Source: Rhodocyclales bacterium (GTDB taxonomy: Bacteria; Pseudomonadota; Gammaproteobacteria; Burkholderiales; Rhodocyclaceae). Taken from it: 64,000 nucleotides of DNA. This document shows, piece by piece, positions 22,428 through 30,383 of this stretch. The notes beneath the pieces are model-generated. The model had not been told where the DNA came from. It did no database searches and saw only the letters and a program-made list of their open reading frames with translations. The stretch is from positions 97,323 through 161,322 of the forward strand of contig JACRLX010000025.1 in NCBI GenBank assembly GCA_016235165.1, given 5' to 3'. Positions within the stretch are counted from its first letter, which is position 1; each line of letters starts with the position of its first letter. A program made the translations under genes and the position numbers.

Positions 22428-23072
22428 TTAACGAATTCGGCCGGAAAAAATCACCGTTCCTATCAGGATGATGTCCGATGTGAGCGATAGGATTGGGTTG
22501 GGCCAACACGGGTTCAGTGTCTTGAGAAACCGGCCTTCAGGCGTCTCTACGAATCGCCTGAGTAGTCCGCCTTTCGGGCTGACTGCGACAACATCGCAAC
22601 CGTGCGTGGGTTTCACGGCCGGATCAACAAAAATCACTTCCCCTTCCCGATAGCCGTCTTCACCCACCATGGCTTCTCCAATTACCGGCAGAGCGAAGCA
22701 CATATCGCTATGGGGTATCGGGCAAATCAAAGCTTGGCCCGGCGGCATATCGCCCGAGTACGGGATGTGGGTCAACGTTTCCCAGCGTCCGATGGGTACT
22801 GCACCCTTGTCAAATAAGCGTACTGAAATGGGGTCTTGCCCCGTGAGTTGCTCGGGTGTGACGCCCAGCACGCCGCTAATTTTCTCCAAAGTTTCGCGGC
22901 GAGGTTTCTTGGCCTTGTTGCGTTCCTTGAGGATGCGATTGATCGCAGGCTGGGAGACTCCAGAGCGGTGCGCTAAGTCAGTCTGATTCAGGCTGTGCTT
23001 GTCCATCAGCGCTTCCAGAATCTCTGCAACGGGGTTTTGTCCAAGGAAGGTTGCTCCCATAGTGGTTGTCAT
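22428..23072 (-). CDS. CI/SetR-like repressor, S24 fold without catalytic residues
   Basis: A 214-residue protein. Residues 15-55 are an XRE helix-turn-helix (NQTDLAHRSGVSQPAINRIL). The C-terminal half is LexA/CI-like: FALPVIGEAMVGEDGYREGE and DVVAVSPKGGLLRRF. In active S24 peptidases the position of Ala134 (GEAM) is the nucleophilic Ser and the GGLLRR site carries the Lys; both appear replaced. So it should not self-cleave on RecA contact. It is divergent from the FlhD/FlhC-like genes, as SetR is to the SetCD genes in SXT-type elements. Start supported by GAGG. Confidence 0.8.
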   Translation of the reverse strand: MTTTMGATFLGQNPVAEILEALMDKHSLNQTDLAHRSGVSQPAINRILKERNKAKKPRRETLEKISGVLGVTPEQLTGQDPISVRLFDKGAVPIGRWETLTHIPYSGDMPPGQALICPIPHSDMCFALPVIGEAMVGEDGYREGEVIFVDPAVKPTHGCDVVAVSPKGGLLRRFVETPEGRFLKTLNPCWPNPILSLTSDIILIGTVIFSGRIR

Positions 23073-23153
23073 AATTTATTCCTCGCGGCAGTTACATTTG
23101 TGATAATTGTAATATAAAATGCGCACTCGTGACCATTCATTGGAATTTTTATT
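23073..23153. promoter_or_regulatory. Divergent promoter region of repressor and FlhDC-like genes
   Basis: Eighty AT-rich bases with TTACA (23092-23096) and TGTAA (23108-23112) as an inverted repeat. A likely repressor operator overlapping both promoters. Confidence 0.5.
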
Positions 23154-23456
23154 ATGGAACAGCGCGACATTCTCAAAATCAACCGGCAGCTTCTCCTTCT
23201 GACCCGTCAAATGGCCAACGACAGCGATGCCGCCGAATTGATGACAGGTCTATCAAAGCCCGTCATCGACAAGATTGCCACCCTGGATATGGAAGAGATC
23301 GAAGAGTTGGCTGAGACAGTCGGTGTCTCGCTCTATACCTTGCGGTTCTCCGATTCGGTATTCACCCGGTTATTGCAACTGCCACGAGATGCTCGAAGTA
23401 CGTACGCCGAGGCAACGCTGGCAGGCAATAGTCGTGGCGGCGCTACTTTCCCCTGA
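23154..23456 (+). CDS. FlhD-like transcriptional activator subunit
   Basis: A 100-residue helical protein resembling FlhD: DILKINRQLLLLTRQMANDS, then LMTGLSKPVIDKIATLDMEE, and LYTLRFSDSVFTRLLQL matching the FlhD CHFRFDSHQTITQL region. In SXT and IncA/C elements an FlhDC-like pair (SetCD, AcaCD) is the master activator of transfer genes. Next to it is an FlhC-like gene and a divergent repressor, as in those elements. Not a flagellar regulator here: no flagellar operon is present. Confidence 0.75.
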   Translation: MEQRDILKINRQLLLLTRQMANDSDAAELMTGLSKPVIDKIATLDMEEIEELAETVGVSLYTLRFSDSVFTRLLQLPRDARSTYAEATLAGNSRGGATFP

Positions 23457-23922
23457 GGAGTTGGAAAATCATCGGATAGCCCACGAGCTGGTCAGACTGA
23501 AGCTCAGGCTACCGATCGTGAATCATCTGACCCAGATTCATATCAAGCCACTCCGACTTCGCTGGCGCGTGATTCATGCCGAAAGTCCGCCGAATGGCAG
23601 GCTCCCCGAGTCGGTTCGACCTTTCATCGTCGATACCCTCTCGGCGGCAGAGCTGGCGAGTTTCGTCGCAGTGTATCAACGCCTTGGTGGCGCTGATGAC
23701 AGCAGGGTTTCTGCCCCGATGCTGTTACGGGCGAGGGAAATACATCGGCGGATGGCGCATCGGGAACTCGATATCAATGCCGCCTATTTCGCCGTGCGAG
23801 ACGTTCGCGCCAAGATCGTCGAGTGGCGGAGATGCTGTCGCTGCCAGACCTACTATATCTTCGACATGAACGAATTTCACGCCAGATCCTGCCCATACTG
23901 CGAGTTAAGCACCAGAGGGTGA
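23389..23922 (+). CDS. FlhC-like transcriptional activator subunit
   Basis: About 177 residues, overlapping the end of the FlhD-like gene by 68 bases; the exact start is uncertain (ATG 23389 has no good ribosome site). Helical N terminus LENHRIAHELVRLKLRLP, then a C-terminal zinc site CCRCQTYYIFDMNEF plus CPYC, matching the four-cysteine cluster of FlhC. Together with the upstream protein it should bind DNA near promoters. The six 29-bp palindromes of the window are the obvious candidate targets. Confidence 0.75.
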   Translation: MLEVRTPRQRWQAIVVAALLSPEELENHRIAHELVRLKLRLPIVNHLTQIHIKPLRLRWRVIHAESPPNGRLPESVRPFIVDTLSAAELASFVAVYQRLGGADDSRVSAPMLLRAREIHRRMAHRELDINAAYFAVRDVRAKIVEWRRCCRCQTYYIFDMNEFHARSCPYCELSTRG

Positions 23923-23953
23923 TCAGGGCGACAGCCAGTACCAGAGCACCAAA

Positions 23954-24202
23954 TTACAAACTGCCCTTGAGACGCTGTATCAGCTTGGTCGCCGTTTTCC
24001 TTTGATCCGGTTTTGGCTCGCCCTCGGTTGCTGGAGATTCTCGAACCGACTGTGGCGGCAGTCTTTGTACATCTCTGAGACCAAGCAAAGCCAGTATCCG
24101 AAGTCGCTCTGCCCGGTCTCGGAGTTGAACGTTTGACAGATCCGCAACGAGTTCCGGGTAAATGCTGATCGGGATTTTGACGACGACCCTGATTGAGGAC
24201 AT
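23954..24202 (-). CDS. ParR-like ribbon-helix-helix protein, partner of PRTRC D
   Basis: An 82-residue protein starting right behind the PRTRC D gene, with GGAG upstream. The N terminus VVVKIPISIYPELVADL and following helices look like a ribbon-helix-helix domain; the C terminus is basic and disordered. In ParM/StbA-type systems the second gene encodes the DNA-binding adaptor (ParR/StbB). Assignment by position and fold impression only. Confidence 0.5.
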   Translation of the reverse strand: MSSIRVVVKIPISIYPELVADLSNVQLRDRAERLRILALLGLRDVQRLPPQSVRESPATEGEPKPDQRKTATKLIQRLKGSL

Positions 24203-24203
24203 C

Positions 24204-25178
24204 TCACGCTCCTATCCGCCAGAAACCGCGAGCATTGGCAAAGACCGGCAGATCGGATGTTGAGACCTTGAGGTTCGGAAACGCTTCTTTCACCGATGGC
24301 TCAAAGAATCCTGCGCCGCCACCAACCAACAGTACGATGTCGGCACCGGCATTTTCTTTGCGCAGAGATTCTCTTAGCCGTGTGGCCACAATCGGCCCCA
24401 CTTTTTCGGCAGCTTTTTTGAGGTAGGAGGCGAAATCGATTCGCTCTCCAAACAATCGCACCTCAGTCTGATTCTGCCTGATGGCGTTTTCAAGCCGCTC
24501 GCGTCCGATGTTTCCCCCGAAGTCACTGGCGACCAGCTTCGCTGCTTCATCCAAGATGACGGAAGATGCTTCGAGACTGGTGCCGCAGGATTGGCGACGC
24601 AGCTCTCCATGGCTGATCAGTACCCAGTCAACTGAGAAGAAACCTGGATCGACCACCAGGACTCGCGACTCTTCAAACTCGGAGGCGTCAGTCAAGTTCC
24701 AGACATGATCGACAAATCCTCCGACCGGCTGCGGCACTACTTTGACTTGTTGGACGGTGATCCGTCGCCGTGGGGTGACCTGGTGTTCTCCCTGCATCTG
24801 CGATTGAAGCCGTTCACGCAGGTCTGGGTTCAAGTACTGATTGACGGGTAGGCCAGTGACAAGTACGTCTACCTGATCGAGTTCCGAAAGCAGCAATCCG
24901 GCATGGAAGAGTGCGCGATACGACTCTGTCGATGGGTAGTCCTCATGGAGTTCGCGACTCCACAATTCGGCACGGTCCGGCGATAGTCCTGCAACGAACG
25001 GGTTGCCATTGACCATCACGCGCAGAAAGTCATCATCTGCCTTGCCGGAAATTTTCTCGCCCAAACGGTCTGCTGGTGCCGCACCGGCAGGGCGCAACAG
25101 CACTTGTGGATTTTGGCCCGCCTTGCCAAACGCCAGCTTGAGATTGGAATAGCCAATATCGATTCCGAGCACATTCAT
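24204..25178 (-). CDS. PRTRC system protein D, actin-like ParM homologue
   Basis: A 324-residue actin-fold ATPase. Phosphate 1 loop VLGIDIGYSNLKLAFG at the N terminus, phosphate 2 loop VLVVDPGFFSVDWVLI, and the adenosine motif IVLLVGGGAGFFEP near the C terminus. PRTRC D proteins are ParM/StbA relatives that form filaments to segregate plasmids. It is separated by 12 kb from the rest of the PRTRC cassette and on the opposite strand, with a ParR-like gene behind it. Confidence 0.88.
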   Translation of the reverse strand: MNVLGIDIGYSNLKLAFGKAGQNPQVLLRPAGAAPADRLGEKISGKADDDFLRVMVNGNPFVAGLSPDRAELWSRELHEDYPSTESYRALFHAGLLLSELDQVDVLVTGLPVNQYLNPDLRERLQSQMQGEHQVTPRRRITVQQVKVVPQPVGGFVDHVWNLTDASEFEESRVLVVDPGFFSVDWVLISHGELRRQSCGTSLEASSVILDEAAKLVASDFGGNIGRERLENAIRQNQTEVRLFGERIDFASYLKKAAEKVGPIVATRLRESLRKENAGADIVLLVGGGAGFFEPSVKEAFPNLKVSTSDLPVFANARGFWRIGA

Positions 25179-25358
25179 TTCAGGTTCTCTCCCGTAGCAC
25201 TTCAGTGGCTGTCATGCCCGACATTGGGCCATGAGACCTGGCAGTAGCACTGCAGGGCACCCCGAGACAGGACGTAATGCCTGGGATTGCGATAGTGCAT
25301 ATCGCGAGTGCACCGCCAGAGCACCTGATCCTATGGCGCGCCCGGTGGCTGTGGATTT
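25179..25358. promoter_or_regulatory. Upstream region of PRTRC D, possible centromere
   Basis: GTAGCACT occurs twice (about 25195 and 25242) with hairpins GCCC-GACATT-GGGC and GCAGT-AGC-ACTGC. In ParM systems the centromere lies upstream of the actin gene, so these repeats are a weak candidate for parC. No gene seen. Confidence 0.3.
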
Positions 25359-25387
25359 TGAAATGCGCCCAAAAAGGTCACATTTCG
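25359..25387. promoter_or_regulatory. 29-bp spaced palindrome, copy 3
   Basis: TGAAATG-CGCCC-AAAAA-GGTCA-CATTTCG. It stands about 270 bases before the MobI-like gene and between it and the divergent PRTRC D operon. Confidence 0.65.
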
Positions 25388-25653
25388 AGCGCGCAGAGAC
25401 ACGGATGCTTTCTACGATGGCGTCCGTTGAATCCGGAACAACAGGGGTTCCAGCGTCATGCCTGGGCTTGCTGTGGTTTCACTGGTACGACGGGTGCAAT
25501 CGAACGTCAGATTGCCCCGAATGCCGGGTCGGGCGTACTTCCAGATGGATTCAACGGGCGATCCAATTCTCGGCGCGGCCGAGAAACAGGTCGAAAGCCC
25601 CGCTGTGGATTGTGCGGGGGATGCAACCGGAGCTTAAAGCTTGGAGAGATGGT
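25388..25653. other. Structured noncoding leader, candidate oriT region
   Basis: Contains GCCCCGA/TCGGGC (about 25514-25537), the 8-bp inverted repeat TTCTCGGC-GCG-GCCGAGAA (about 25566-25584) and CCCCGC/GCGGGG (about 25600-25620). An open frame runs through it, but its translation looks unstructured, and a good ribosome site only appears at 25643. In SXT-type elements oriT lies just upstream of mobI, so this is the best oriT candidate in the window. Confidence 0.35.
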
Positions 25654-26145
25654 ATGGATGAACGACTCGGGCAGGTTCGAACGATACTCAAAAACTACAT
25701 TGGTGATCTGTTCGATCAGGCCTCCAACACGGCGGTCAGATTTGAGCTCTTTACTGTCGAGGGGAATTCCCTCCGTAAGGGCTGGGACGACCAAAATACC
25801 CTGAAATATCGCGTTCGGCATGAGAAGAATACGCTCATGCTGGAATGGTATCAACGGGTATGGAAGCGCGACGCCAAGGGCAATCGGACCACAGAGCATC
25901 ATTACATTCGCAAGCGCAACAAGAACAAGCGCGGCACCGATCTTGTGTATAGCTATGACATGGGCGACCTGTTCAAGTTCGCACCTGAGTGGAGTCGTGA
26001 GCGGGTTGTGGAGGCGGAGACCGAGGCGGCATCCCTCCGCCGTCAGGCTCATTACTGTTCTTCGATGCTGGTGATCCTTGGGCGAATGGAGCGCTATTTG
26101 GCCGACTGTGCCGGAGAGTCGCTGCCAGAGGAGGACGCAGCATGA
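25654..26145 (+). CDS. MobI-like conjugative transfer protein
   Basis: A 163-residue protein starting MDERLGQVRTILKNYIGDLF behind GGAGA. Then LKYRVRHEKNTLMLEWYQRVW, a basic HHYIRKRNKNKRGT patch and YDMGDLFKFAPEWSRERVVE with helical LRRQAHYCSSMLVILGRM. The layout (basic beta region, then a charged helix following W and E) recalls MobI proteins, which act at oriT in SXT and IncA/C elements. Family call is tentative. The frame is open 130 codons further upstream, but that part overlaps the operator and the structured region. Last bases overlap the next start (ATGA). Confidence 0.5.
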   Translation: MDERLGQVRTILKNYIGDLFDQASNTAVRFELFTVEGNSLRKGWDDQNTLKYRVRHEKNTLMLEWYQRVWKRDAKGNRTTEHHYIRKRNKNKRGTDLVYSYDMGDLFKFAPEWSRERVVEAETEAASLRRQAHYCSSMLVILGRMERYLADCAGESLPEEDAA

Positions 26146-26432
26146 ACATGCCGCCGCGGTATCTCGTGACCGACACGTTCGACTTGCGCATGCTGGCATC
26201 GTTGACTGTTGGCATCACGCTGAAAGAGCTGTCGCTGAGCGATGTTTGCGATCTGATCGAGCGGGCGGAACAGGAACAACGCATGGGCCTTCATGGCGGC
26301 TGGGCAGATGGTCTCAAGCATCCGCTCGCCACCGCGTTGGTACCCAACGGACCAATCCTGCTGGTAGCAAATCAAGTACAGACAGCACAGGGGGACGTCA
26401 TGAAGTGGGTTCAGGTGGAAATAGTCGATTGA
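26142..26432 (+). CDS. 96-residue protein, unknown
   Basis: Starts in the ATGA overlap with the MobI-like gene. Begins MNMPPRYLVTDTFDLRML and contains LTVGITLKELSLSDVCDLIE and ATALVPNGPILLVANQVQ. A small alpha-beta protein without recognised family; expected to work with the MobI-like protein because of strict coupling. Confidence 0.55.
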   Translation: MNMPPRYLVTDTFDLRMLASLTVGITLKELSLSDVCDLIERAEQEQRMGLHGGWADGLKHPLATALVPNGPILLVANQVQTAQGDVMKWVQVEIVD

Positions 26433-26475
26433 GATTTCCTTGGACTCCGGTGCTGACCGGATTCCAACCCTATTT

Positions 26476-26504
26476 CAAATTGCGGCCAGGAAGGGCGCAT
26501 TTCG
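26476..26504. promoter_or_regulatory. 29-bp spaced palindrome, copy 4 (degenerate)
   Basis: CAAATTG-CGGCC-AGGAA-GGGCG-CATTTCG: same length and arm layout as the others but with changes in the left arm. About 125 bases before repA. Confidence 0.5.
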
Positions 26505-26628
26505 GCCGCCGGTGAGTTTTTCGTCCTGCTAAAAGCGTGGGAATGATTTTCGATGCAATTCTTCCCACGGCCGTTTTCGATTTCTGCTGCATGAGGATTC
26601 GCCAACCCTTGCGAGCCGTTGCATTGCC

Positions 26629-27516
26629 ATGACAGGCTCGGAACGAGTCCATAAATTGATCGGACTTGCCTCCGATATTGCCGCTGGCGAGAACGATGCC
26701 GAGTCCATCGGATTCCTGGGGCAGGCGTTGGTGCAGACAACCTTGCCGCATAGCGATCCTGGCGTTCCGTACTTCGAACGCTCCAGCGGGGCTGTGTCGC
26801 TCTCGATCATCGCCAATCCGAAATTCGGATTGCCTTTCGGCACGGTTCCACGGCTATTGCTTGCATGGATATGTACCGAGGCAGTGCGAACCAAGTCGCC
26901 CACACTTGGGCTTGGCCGGAGTCAGAACGAATTCCTCAGAAAACTCGGAATGCGCACGGACGGCAGGGACTGTCTGCGGCTACGGACACAATCGCTGAAA
27001 CTGTTTTCGTCGATGCTGTCCATCACGTACCAAATCGAAGGACGGTACGGGCTCAAGAACATGCCTATCGCCGACGAGGCCTTTGTGCTGTGGGATCCTC
27101 ACCGGCCGGATGATCGGATGCTTTGGGAAAGCAGCCTCAGACTGTCCAATACCTTCTTCAAGAACATTACCGACTCTCCCGTACCGATCGACATGCGCGT
27201 GCTGCGTGCGCTGTCGAAATCGCCGTTGGCAATGGATATCTATTCCTGGCTGGTCTATCGAATATTTCTGTTGCGCGTGAAAAACCGACCTGGCGTGATG
27301 ATTCCGTGGGCAGCCTTGAAGCTTCAATTCGGTGCGGACTACGGCGATAGTCCGCGAGGCCTGATCGATTTCAAGAAGCGGTTTCTTCTTCGCTTGAAAG
27401 AAGCTCAGTTGTTCTACCCAGAAGCCAATGCCACGCCGCAGGACGCCGGCCTGTTTGTGGGTGCAAGCCGATTGCATACCCGGCATACCGGTTCCGCCAA
27501 ACTATCCAGACTCTGA
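26629..27516 (+). CDS. repA: RepA-type plasmid replication initiator
   Basis: A 295-residue protein. SLSIIANPKFGLPFGTVPRL, LLAWICTEAVRTKSPTLGLG and SQNEFLRKLGM are signature segments of the RepA_C family of plasmid initiators; LAMDIYSWLVYRIFLL and the late IDFKKRFLLRLKEAQLFYP are the C-terminal winged-helix part. It should bind the iterons 180-300 bases downstream. Ribosome site is poor. Its presence shows the element can replicate as a plasmid, at least transiently. It ends before a hairpin terminator. Confidence 0.85.
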   Translation: MTGSERVHKLIGLASDIAAGENDAESIGFLGQALVQTTLPHSDPGVPYFERSSGAVSLSIIANPKFGLPFGTVPRLLLAWICTEAVRTKSPTLGLGRSQNEFLRKLGMRTDGRDCLRLRTQSLKLFSSMLSITYQIEGRYGLKNMPIADEAFVLWDPHRPDDRMLWESSLRLSNTFFKNITDSPVPIDMRVLRALSKSPLAMDIYSWLVYRIFLLRVKNRPGVMIPWAALKLQFGADYGDSPRGLIDFKKRFLLRLKEAQLFYPEANATPQDAGLFVGASRLHTRHTGSAKLSRL

Positions 27517-27549
27517 CGACGGGTTTTCGGTGTAGTCCTGCCGAGAGAT

Positions 27550-27565
27550 CGGGGGCTTTCCCCCG
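27550..27565 (+). terminator. repA terminator hairpin
   Basis: CGGGGG-CTTT-CCCCCG followed after some bases by a T run (about 27583). Strong stem, imperfect U tract spacing. Confidence 0.6.
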
Positions 27566-27606
27566 TGTCGGTCTTTGATGATTTTTTCCACAGGAAAAAG
27601 GGGACT

Positions 27607-27646
27607 CTACTTGCAATCTACTTGTAAACATACAAGCAACTACTTG
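27607..27646. repeat. CTACTTG repeats and CTTGTA-AACA-TACAAG palindrome
   Basis: CTACTTG at 27607, 27618 and 27640, and a perfect 6-bp inverted repeat at 27621-27636 that uses the middle copy. Part of the origin region; possibly a second binding site for RepA or a regulator. Confidence 0.45.
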
Positions 27647-27692
27647 AGGCAGGCTGTATGCCTTGCCCCATAAGGGATCCCCGCCGATGGCC

Positions 27693-27867
27693 GGGACAGT
27701 TGTCACGTAATCCGGGGACAGATGTCACATGGTCGCGGGACAGATTTCACGTGGGCAATATTTCGTGGCGCCGGAGATCCCTCAGTCAGTCGAGGATCTA
27801 GCTGAATACGGCGGTGAGACAGATTTCACGTGGATAACTTCTCCATCGGCAGGCGACTTGTGGATAA
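27693..27867. other. Iteron origin of replication (oriV) with DnaA box
   Basis: Iterons of the form GGGACAGATNTCACRT start at 27693, 27715 and 27737, an exact 22-bp period, and a fourth (GAGACAG...) at 27816. Behind it GTGGATAAC (27830) and a perfect DnaA box TGTGGATAA (27859-27867, TTATCCACA on the minus strand). Position right after repA fits an iteron-controlled plasmid origin. Confidence 0.75.
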
Positions 27868-27875
27868 CTGGTATT

Positions 27876-27904
27876 CGAAATGTGACCGATTTAGATCGAT
27901 TTCG
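27876..27904. promoter_or_regulatory. 29-bp spaced palindrome, copy 5 (inverted)
   Basis: CGAAATG-TGACC-GATTT-AGATC-GATTTCG. Read on the other strand it matches copy 2 closely. It lies between the origin and the traD operon. Confidence 0.6.
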
Positions 27905-28123
27905 GATGTTGCATATTTTGGGAAATCCGTAAGATGAATTTCAGGCGGTAGGTTTCCACCTCGACAGACATCGGGGATATCCGCCCGAGGTCGGCCGGCG
28001 GTGCCTCGCAATCAACACCGGCAATGCGAGGACTTGACCGCACGCTATTCGGTGCCTCCATCGGGTCTGATCGCATCGCTTGCCCCACGATACGGGGCTT
28101 AACGAATTCTAAGCAAGGGGATC
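27905..28123. other. Leader of the traD operon with hairpins
   Basis: No gene seen. CCTCGCA and TGCGAGG (about 28002-28030) and GCCCC-ACGATAC-GGGGC (about 28082-28099) form stems upstream of the first ATG. They may be attenuator or processing structures. Confidence 0.4.
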
Positions 28124-28543
28124 ATGATGAGTCTGACGAAACCGGGGTTGATGGCAACACTGTGTTGGCATGGGTGGAATCTTCTGCGACTGCGCGGCGA
28201 CTGGAAGTCGATGCCAGATTCCAGGAGTTTTCTTGGCATTGTGTTGTTCTTGGTATTCCTTGGCGGGATGGCAGAGCAGTTTGCGCGCGGACATGCGCTC
28301 TTGACCGCTGTCGTTGTTACCGTTTCCTGGCTTGTGATTCTCCTGTGGTCGTCGCGTCAAGCCGGGTCAATCAACCGACGTTTGGCGTTCGCACTGGGTC
28401 TCCTTTCGATCATGATCCAGGCGGGATTGATCCTGGCGACCTGGATGCCGGCGGCAGAATGGCCGGTAGCAATTTGGTCGGGAATTGCGGTCATGCACCT
28501 ACTTTCCCAAGCGTCCCAAGACGGCGCGGGAGCATGGCGCTGA
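28124..28543 (+). CDS. Membrane protein of the traD operon, unknown
   Basis: About 139 residues; ATG at 28124 or, with better spacing to AAGGGG, 28127. Three hydrophobic segments are visible: SFLGIVLFLVFLGGM, LTAVVVTVSWLVILLW, and a C-terminal LGLLSIMIQAGLILATWM pair. No family recognised. It precedes traD by 20 bases and probably sits with the coupling protein in the inner membrane. Confidence 0.65.
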   Translation: MMSLTKPGLMATLCWHGWNLLRLRGDWKSMPDSRSFLGIVLFLVFLGGMAEQFARGHALLTAVVVTVSWLVILLWSSRQAGSINRRLAFALGLLSIMIQAGLILATWMPAAEWPVAIWSGIAVMHLLSQASQDGAGAWR

Positions 28544-28562
28544 ACGGGAATGGTCAAAAACA

Positions 28563-30383
28563 ATGACCAATGCATCCTCACCCTACCAGTTTGAAGTCCC
28601 ATGGCGTCCGAACTTCGAAGCGCGCATGGCGGTAGTCTGGACTGTTGGCGCAGTTTCGATTTTTCTCTTGACCACTGTGGCGCCGTTCTTCCGGGGTTTT
28701 GGTGTCGTGCTTGGTATCGGCTGTGTAGCCGGTGCAGCGGTGCGCAGTTTTCAGGCCTATCGCCGGAATGTCGAAGATCGACGTCTCAAATTCTTCGGTA
28801 AGGAATTTATCGATTTGGAAGCCTTGCGGTGCAAATCTCGACAGGCCATCGCATCGAAGTCGTATTGGTTGGGGCGTGGTTTTTCCTGGACCGATATCGA
28901 AGCGACCAAACTGCACACCTTGATGTCGATGGGTGTGGTTCGCACCCTTGGCAAGGCTGCTCAGCATGCAGAAGGATCCTACTGGGTTCATGGTCTTGCC
29001 CCCGAAAAGGATATTTATTCCGAGTTGGCAAACCTGGTGGGCCATAGCCTGATCGTTGGTAGCACTCGGGTTGGCAAGACTCGCCTGTTCGACATTTTGA
29101 TCGCCCAGGCAATCTTTCGCGGTGAAACCGTGATCATCATCGATCCCAAAGGGGATCATGGTCTCGCCCAGAATGCACGTGCTGCCTGTGATGCCAGCGG
29201 GGAGGGTGATCGCTTCGTCTATTTCCATCCGGCACACCCGGACCGATCGGCGTGCATTGACCCGCTGCGCAACTGGAACCGCAAGACTGAGTTGGCCAGC
29301 CGCGTCGCCGCACTGATTCCTTCCGAAACCGGTGCCGACCCCTTCACTGCATTCGGCTGGAAGGTGTTGAACGACATCACTAACGGCATGATTGCCACTG
29401 GCCATCGTCCGAATCTGGTCCAGCTTCGGCGCTACGTGGAAGGTGGGCCGGAAAGTCTTCTGCAACGAGCGCTGAAAGTCCACTTTGTCGCGCATGTTCG
29501 CGACTGGGAGACACGTGCCTCGTCCTACATTCGGAAGTACAAGGACCGCTTGCTCCAGGCTTATGTGGCCTTCTACCAAGAGGTTGCCATCCACGAAGCC
29601 CAGTCGGTTGACCTGGACGGCCTAATCTCGACCTACGAGCACAACCGGGATCACTTTCAAAAGATGGTGGCATCCTTGATCCCGATTCTCTCAATGCTTA
29701 CCAGTGATCCGCTGCAGGAGCTGCTGTCGCCGGACTTCGAGCCTGGTCATGAACGCCTTGTGACCGACATGTCCAAGATAATTCGCGGCAACAAGGTGGT
29801 CTATATCGGTCTCGACTCTCTGGCGGACTCAACGGTTGGTAGTGCCATCGGTTCCATCATGCTGGCTGATCTTGCCGCTGTGGCGGGGGATCGCTACAAC
29901 TATGGGATTGATACCCTGACGCCGGTGAATCTCTTCATCGACGAGGCGGCCGAGGTTCTCAATCAGCCGGCGATCCAGCTCATGAACAAGGGCGGAGGCG
30001 CAGATTTTCGAGTAACGATAGCGACGCAGACCTTTGCCGACTTTGCCAGCCGCCTCGGTGATGAGAACAAGGCTCGCCAGGTATTGGCCAACACCAACAA
30101 CAAGATCGCCTTGCGGGTACTCGATTCAGAGACACAAAAGTACATCGCCGAAGGCATGCCACAGACCAAGGTGCGGTCGATGGCGCTACGCTACGGTCAC
30201 AATGTGGACACGCATATTCACGACGAATACAGCGCGTCGTATCAGGAGCAGATTCTCGAAGAGGAGGCCGACTTGTTTCCCGCGGCCATGCTGGGGGAGT
30301 TGCCGCCCTTGCATTTCATTGCTCGATTGTCGGGTGGTCGAACCTTGAAAGGGCGTATCCCGATTCTGGTTACGGAGCGGTAA
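28563..30383 (+). CDS. traD: Conjugative coupling protein TraD
   Basis: A 606-residue inner-membrane ATPase. Two N-terminal membrane helices (residues about 25-60), Walker A VGSTRVGKT near 165, IIIDPKGDHGLAQ behind it, Walker B LFIDEAAEVLN near 456, and IATQTFADFASRLGDENKA, all typical of TraD of the SXT/IncA-C kind. It docks the relaxosome to the secretion channel. The relaxase gene TraI, usually directly upstream, is missing here. ATG at 28563 overlaps nothing; next gene starts in the traD stop. Confidence 0.93.
   Translation: MTNASSPYQFEVPWRPNFEARMAVVWTVGAVSIFLLTTVAPFFRGFGVVLGIGCVAGAAVRSFQAYRRNVEDRRLKFFGKEFIDLEALRCKSRQAIASKSYWLGRGFSWTDIEATKLHTLMSMGVVRTLGKAAQHAEGSYWVHGLAPEKDIYSELANLVGHSLIVGSTRVGKTRLFDILIAQAIFRGETVIIIDPKGDHGLAQNARAACDASGEGDRFVYFHPAHPDRSACIDPLRNWNRKTELASRVAALIPSETGADPFTAFGWKVLNDITNGMIATGHRPNLVQLRRYVEGGPESLLQRALKVHFVAHVRDWETRASSYIRKYKDRLLQAYVAFYQEVAIHEAQSVDLDGLISTYEHNRDHFQKMVASLIPILSMLTSDPLQELLSPDFEPGHERLVTDMSKIIRGNKVVYIGLDSLADSTVGSAIGSIMLADLAAVAGDRYNYGIDTLTPVNLFIDEAAEVLNQPAIQLMNKGGGADFRVTIATQTFADFASRLGDENKARQVLANTNNKIALRVLDSETQKYIAEGMPQTKVRSMALRYGHNVDTHIHDEYSASYQEQILEEEADLFPAAMLGELPPLHFIARLSGGRTLKGRIPILVTER

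Noticed and set aside
23154..23922. True flagellar master regulator
   Set aside because: No flagellar operon nearby; linked to a CI-like repressor and transfer genes, so an SetCD/AcaCD-type role fits better.
24204..25178. MreB or DnaK-type protein
   Set aside because: Actin-fold motifs fit, but size and sequence match the ParM/StbA-like PRTRC D family and no chaperone domains are present.
25261..25653. N-terminal extension of the MobI-like gene
   Set aside because: Runs through the 29-bp palindrome and three inverted repeats; no ribosome site; translation looks random. Start placed at 25654.
27693..27752. CRISPR-like array
   Set aside because: Only 16-base repeats at a 22-bp period with 6-base spacers; these are iterons next to repA.
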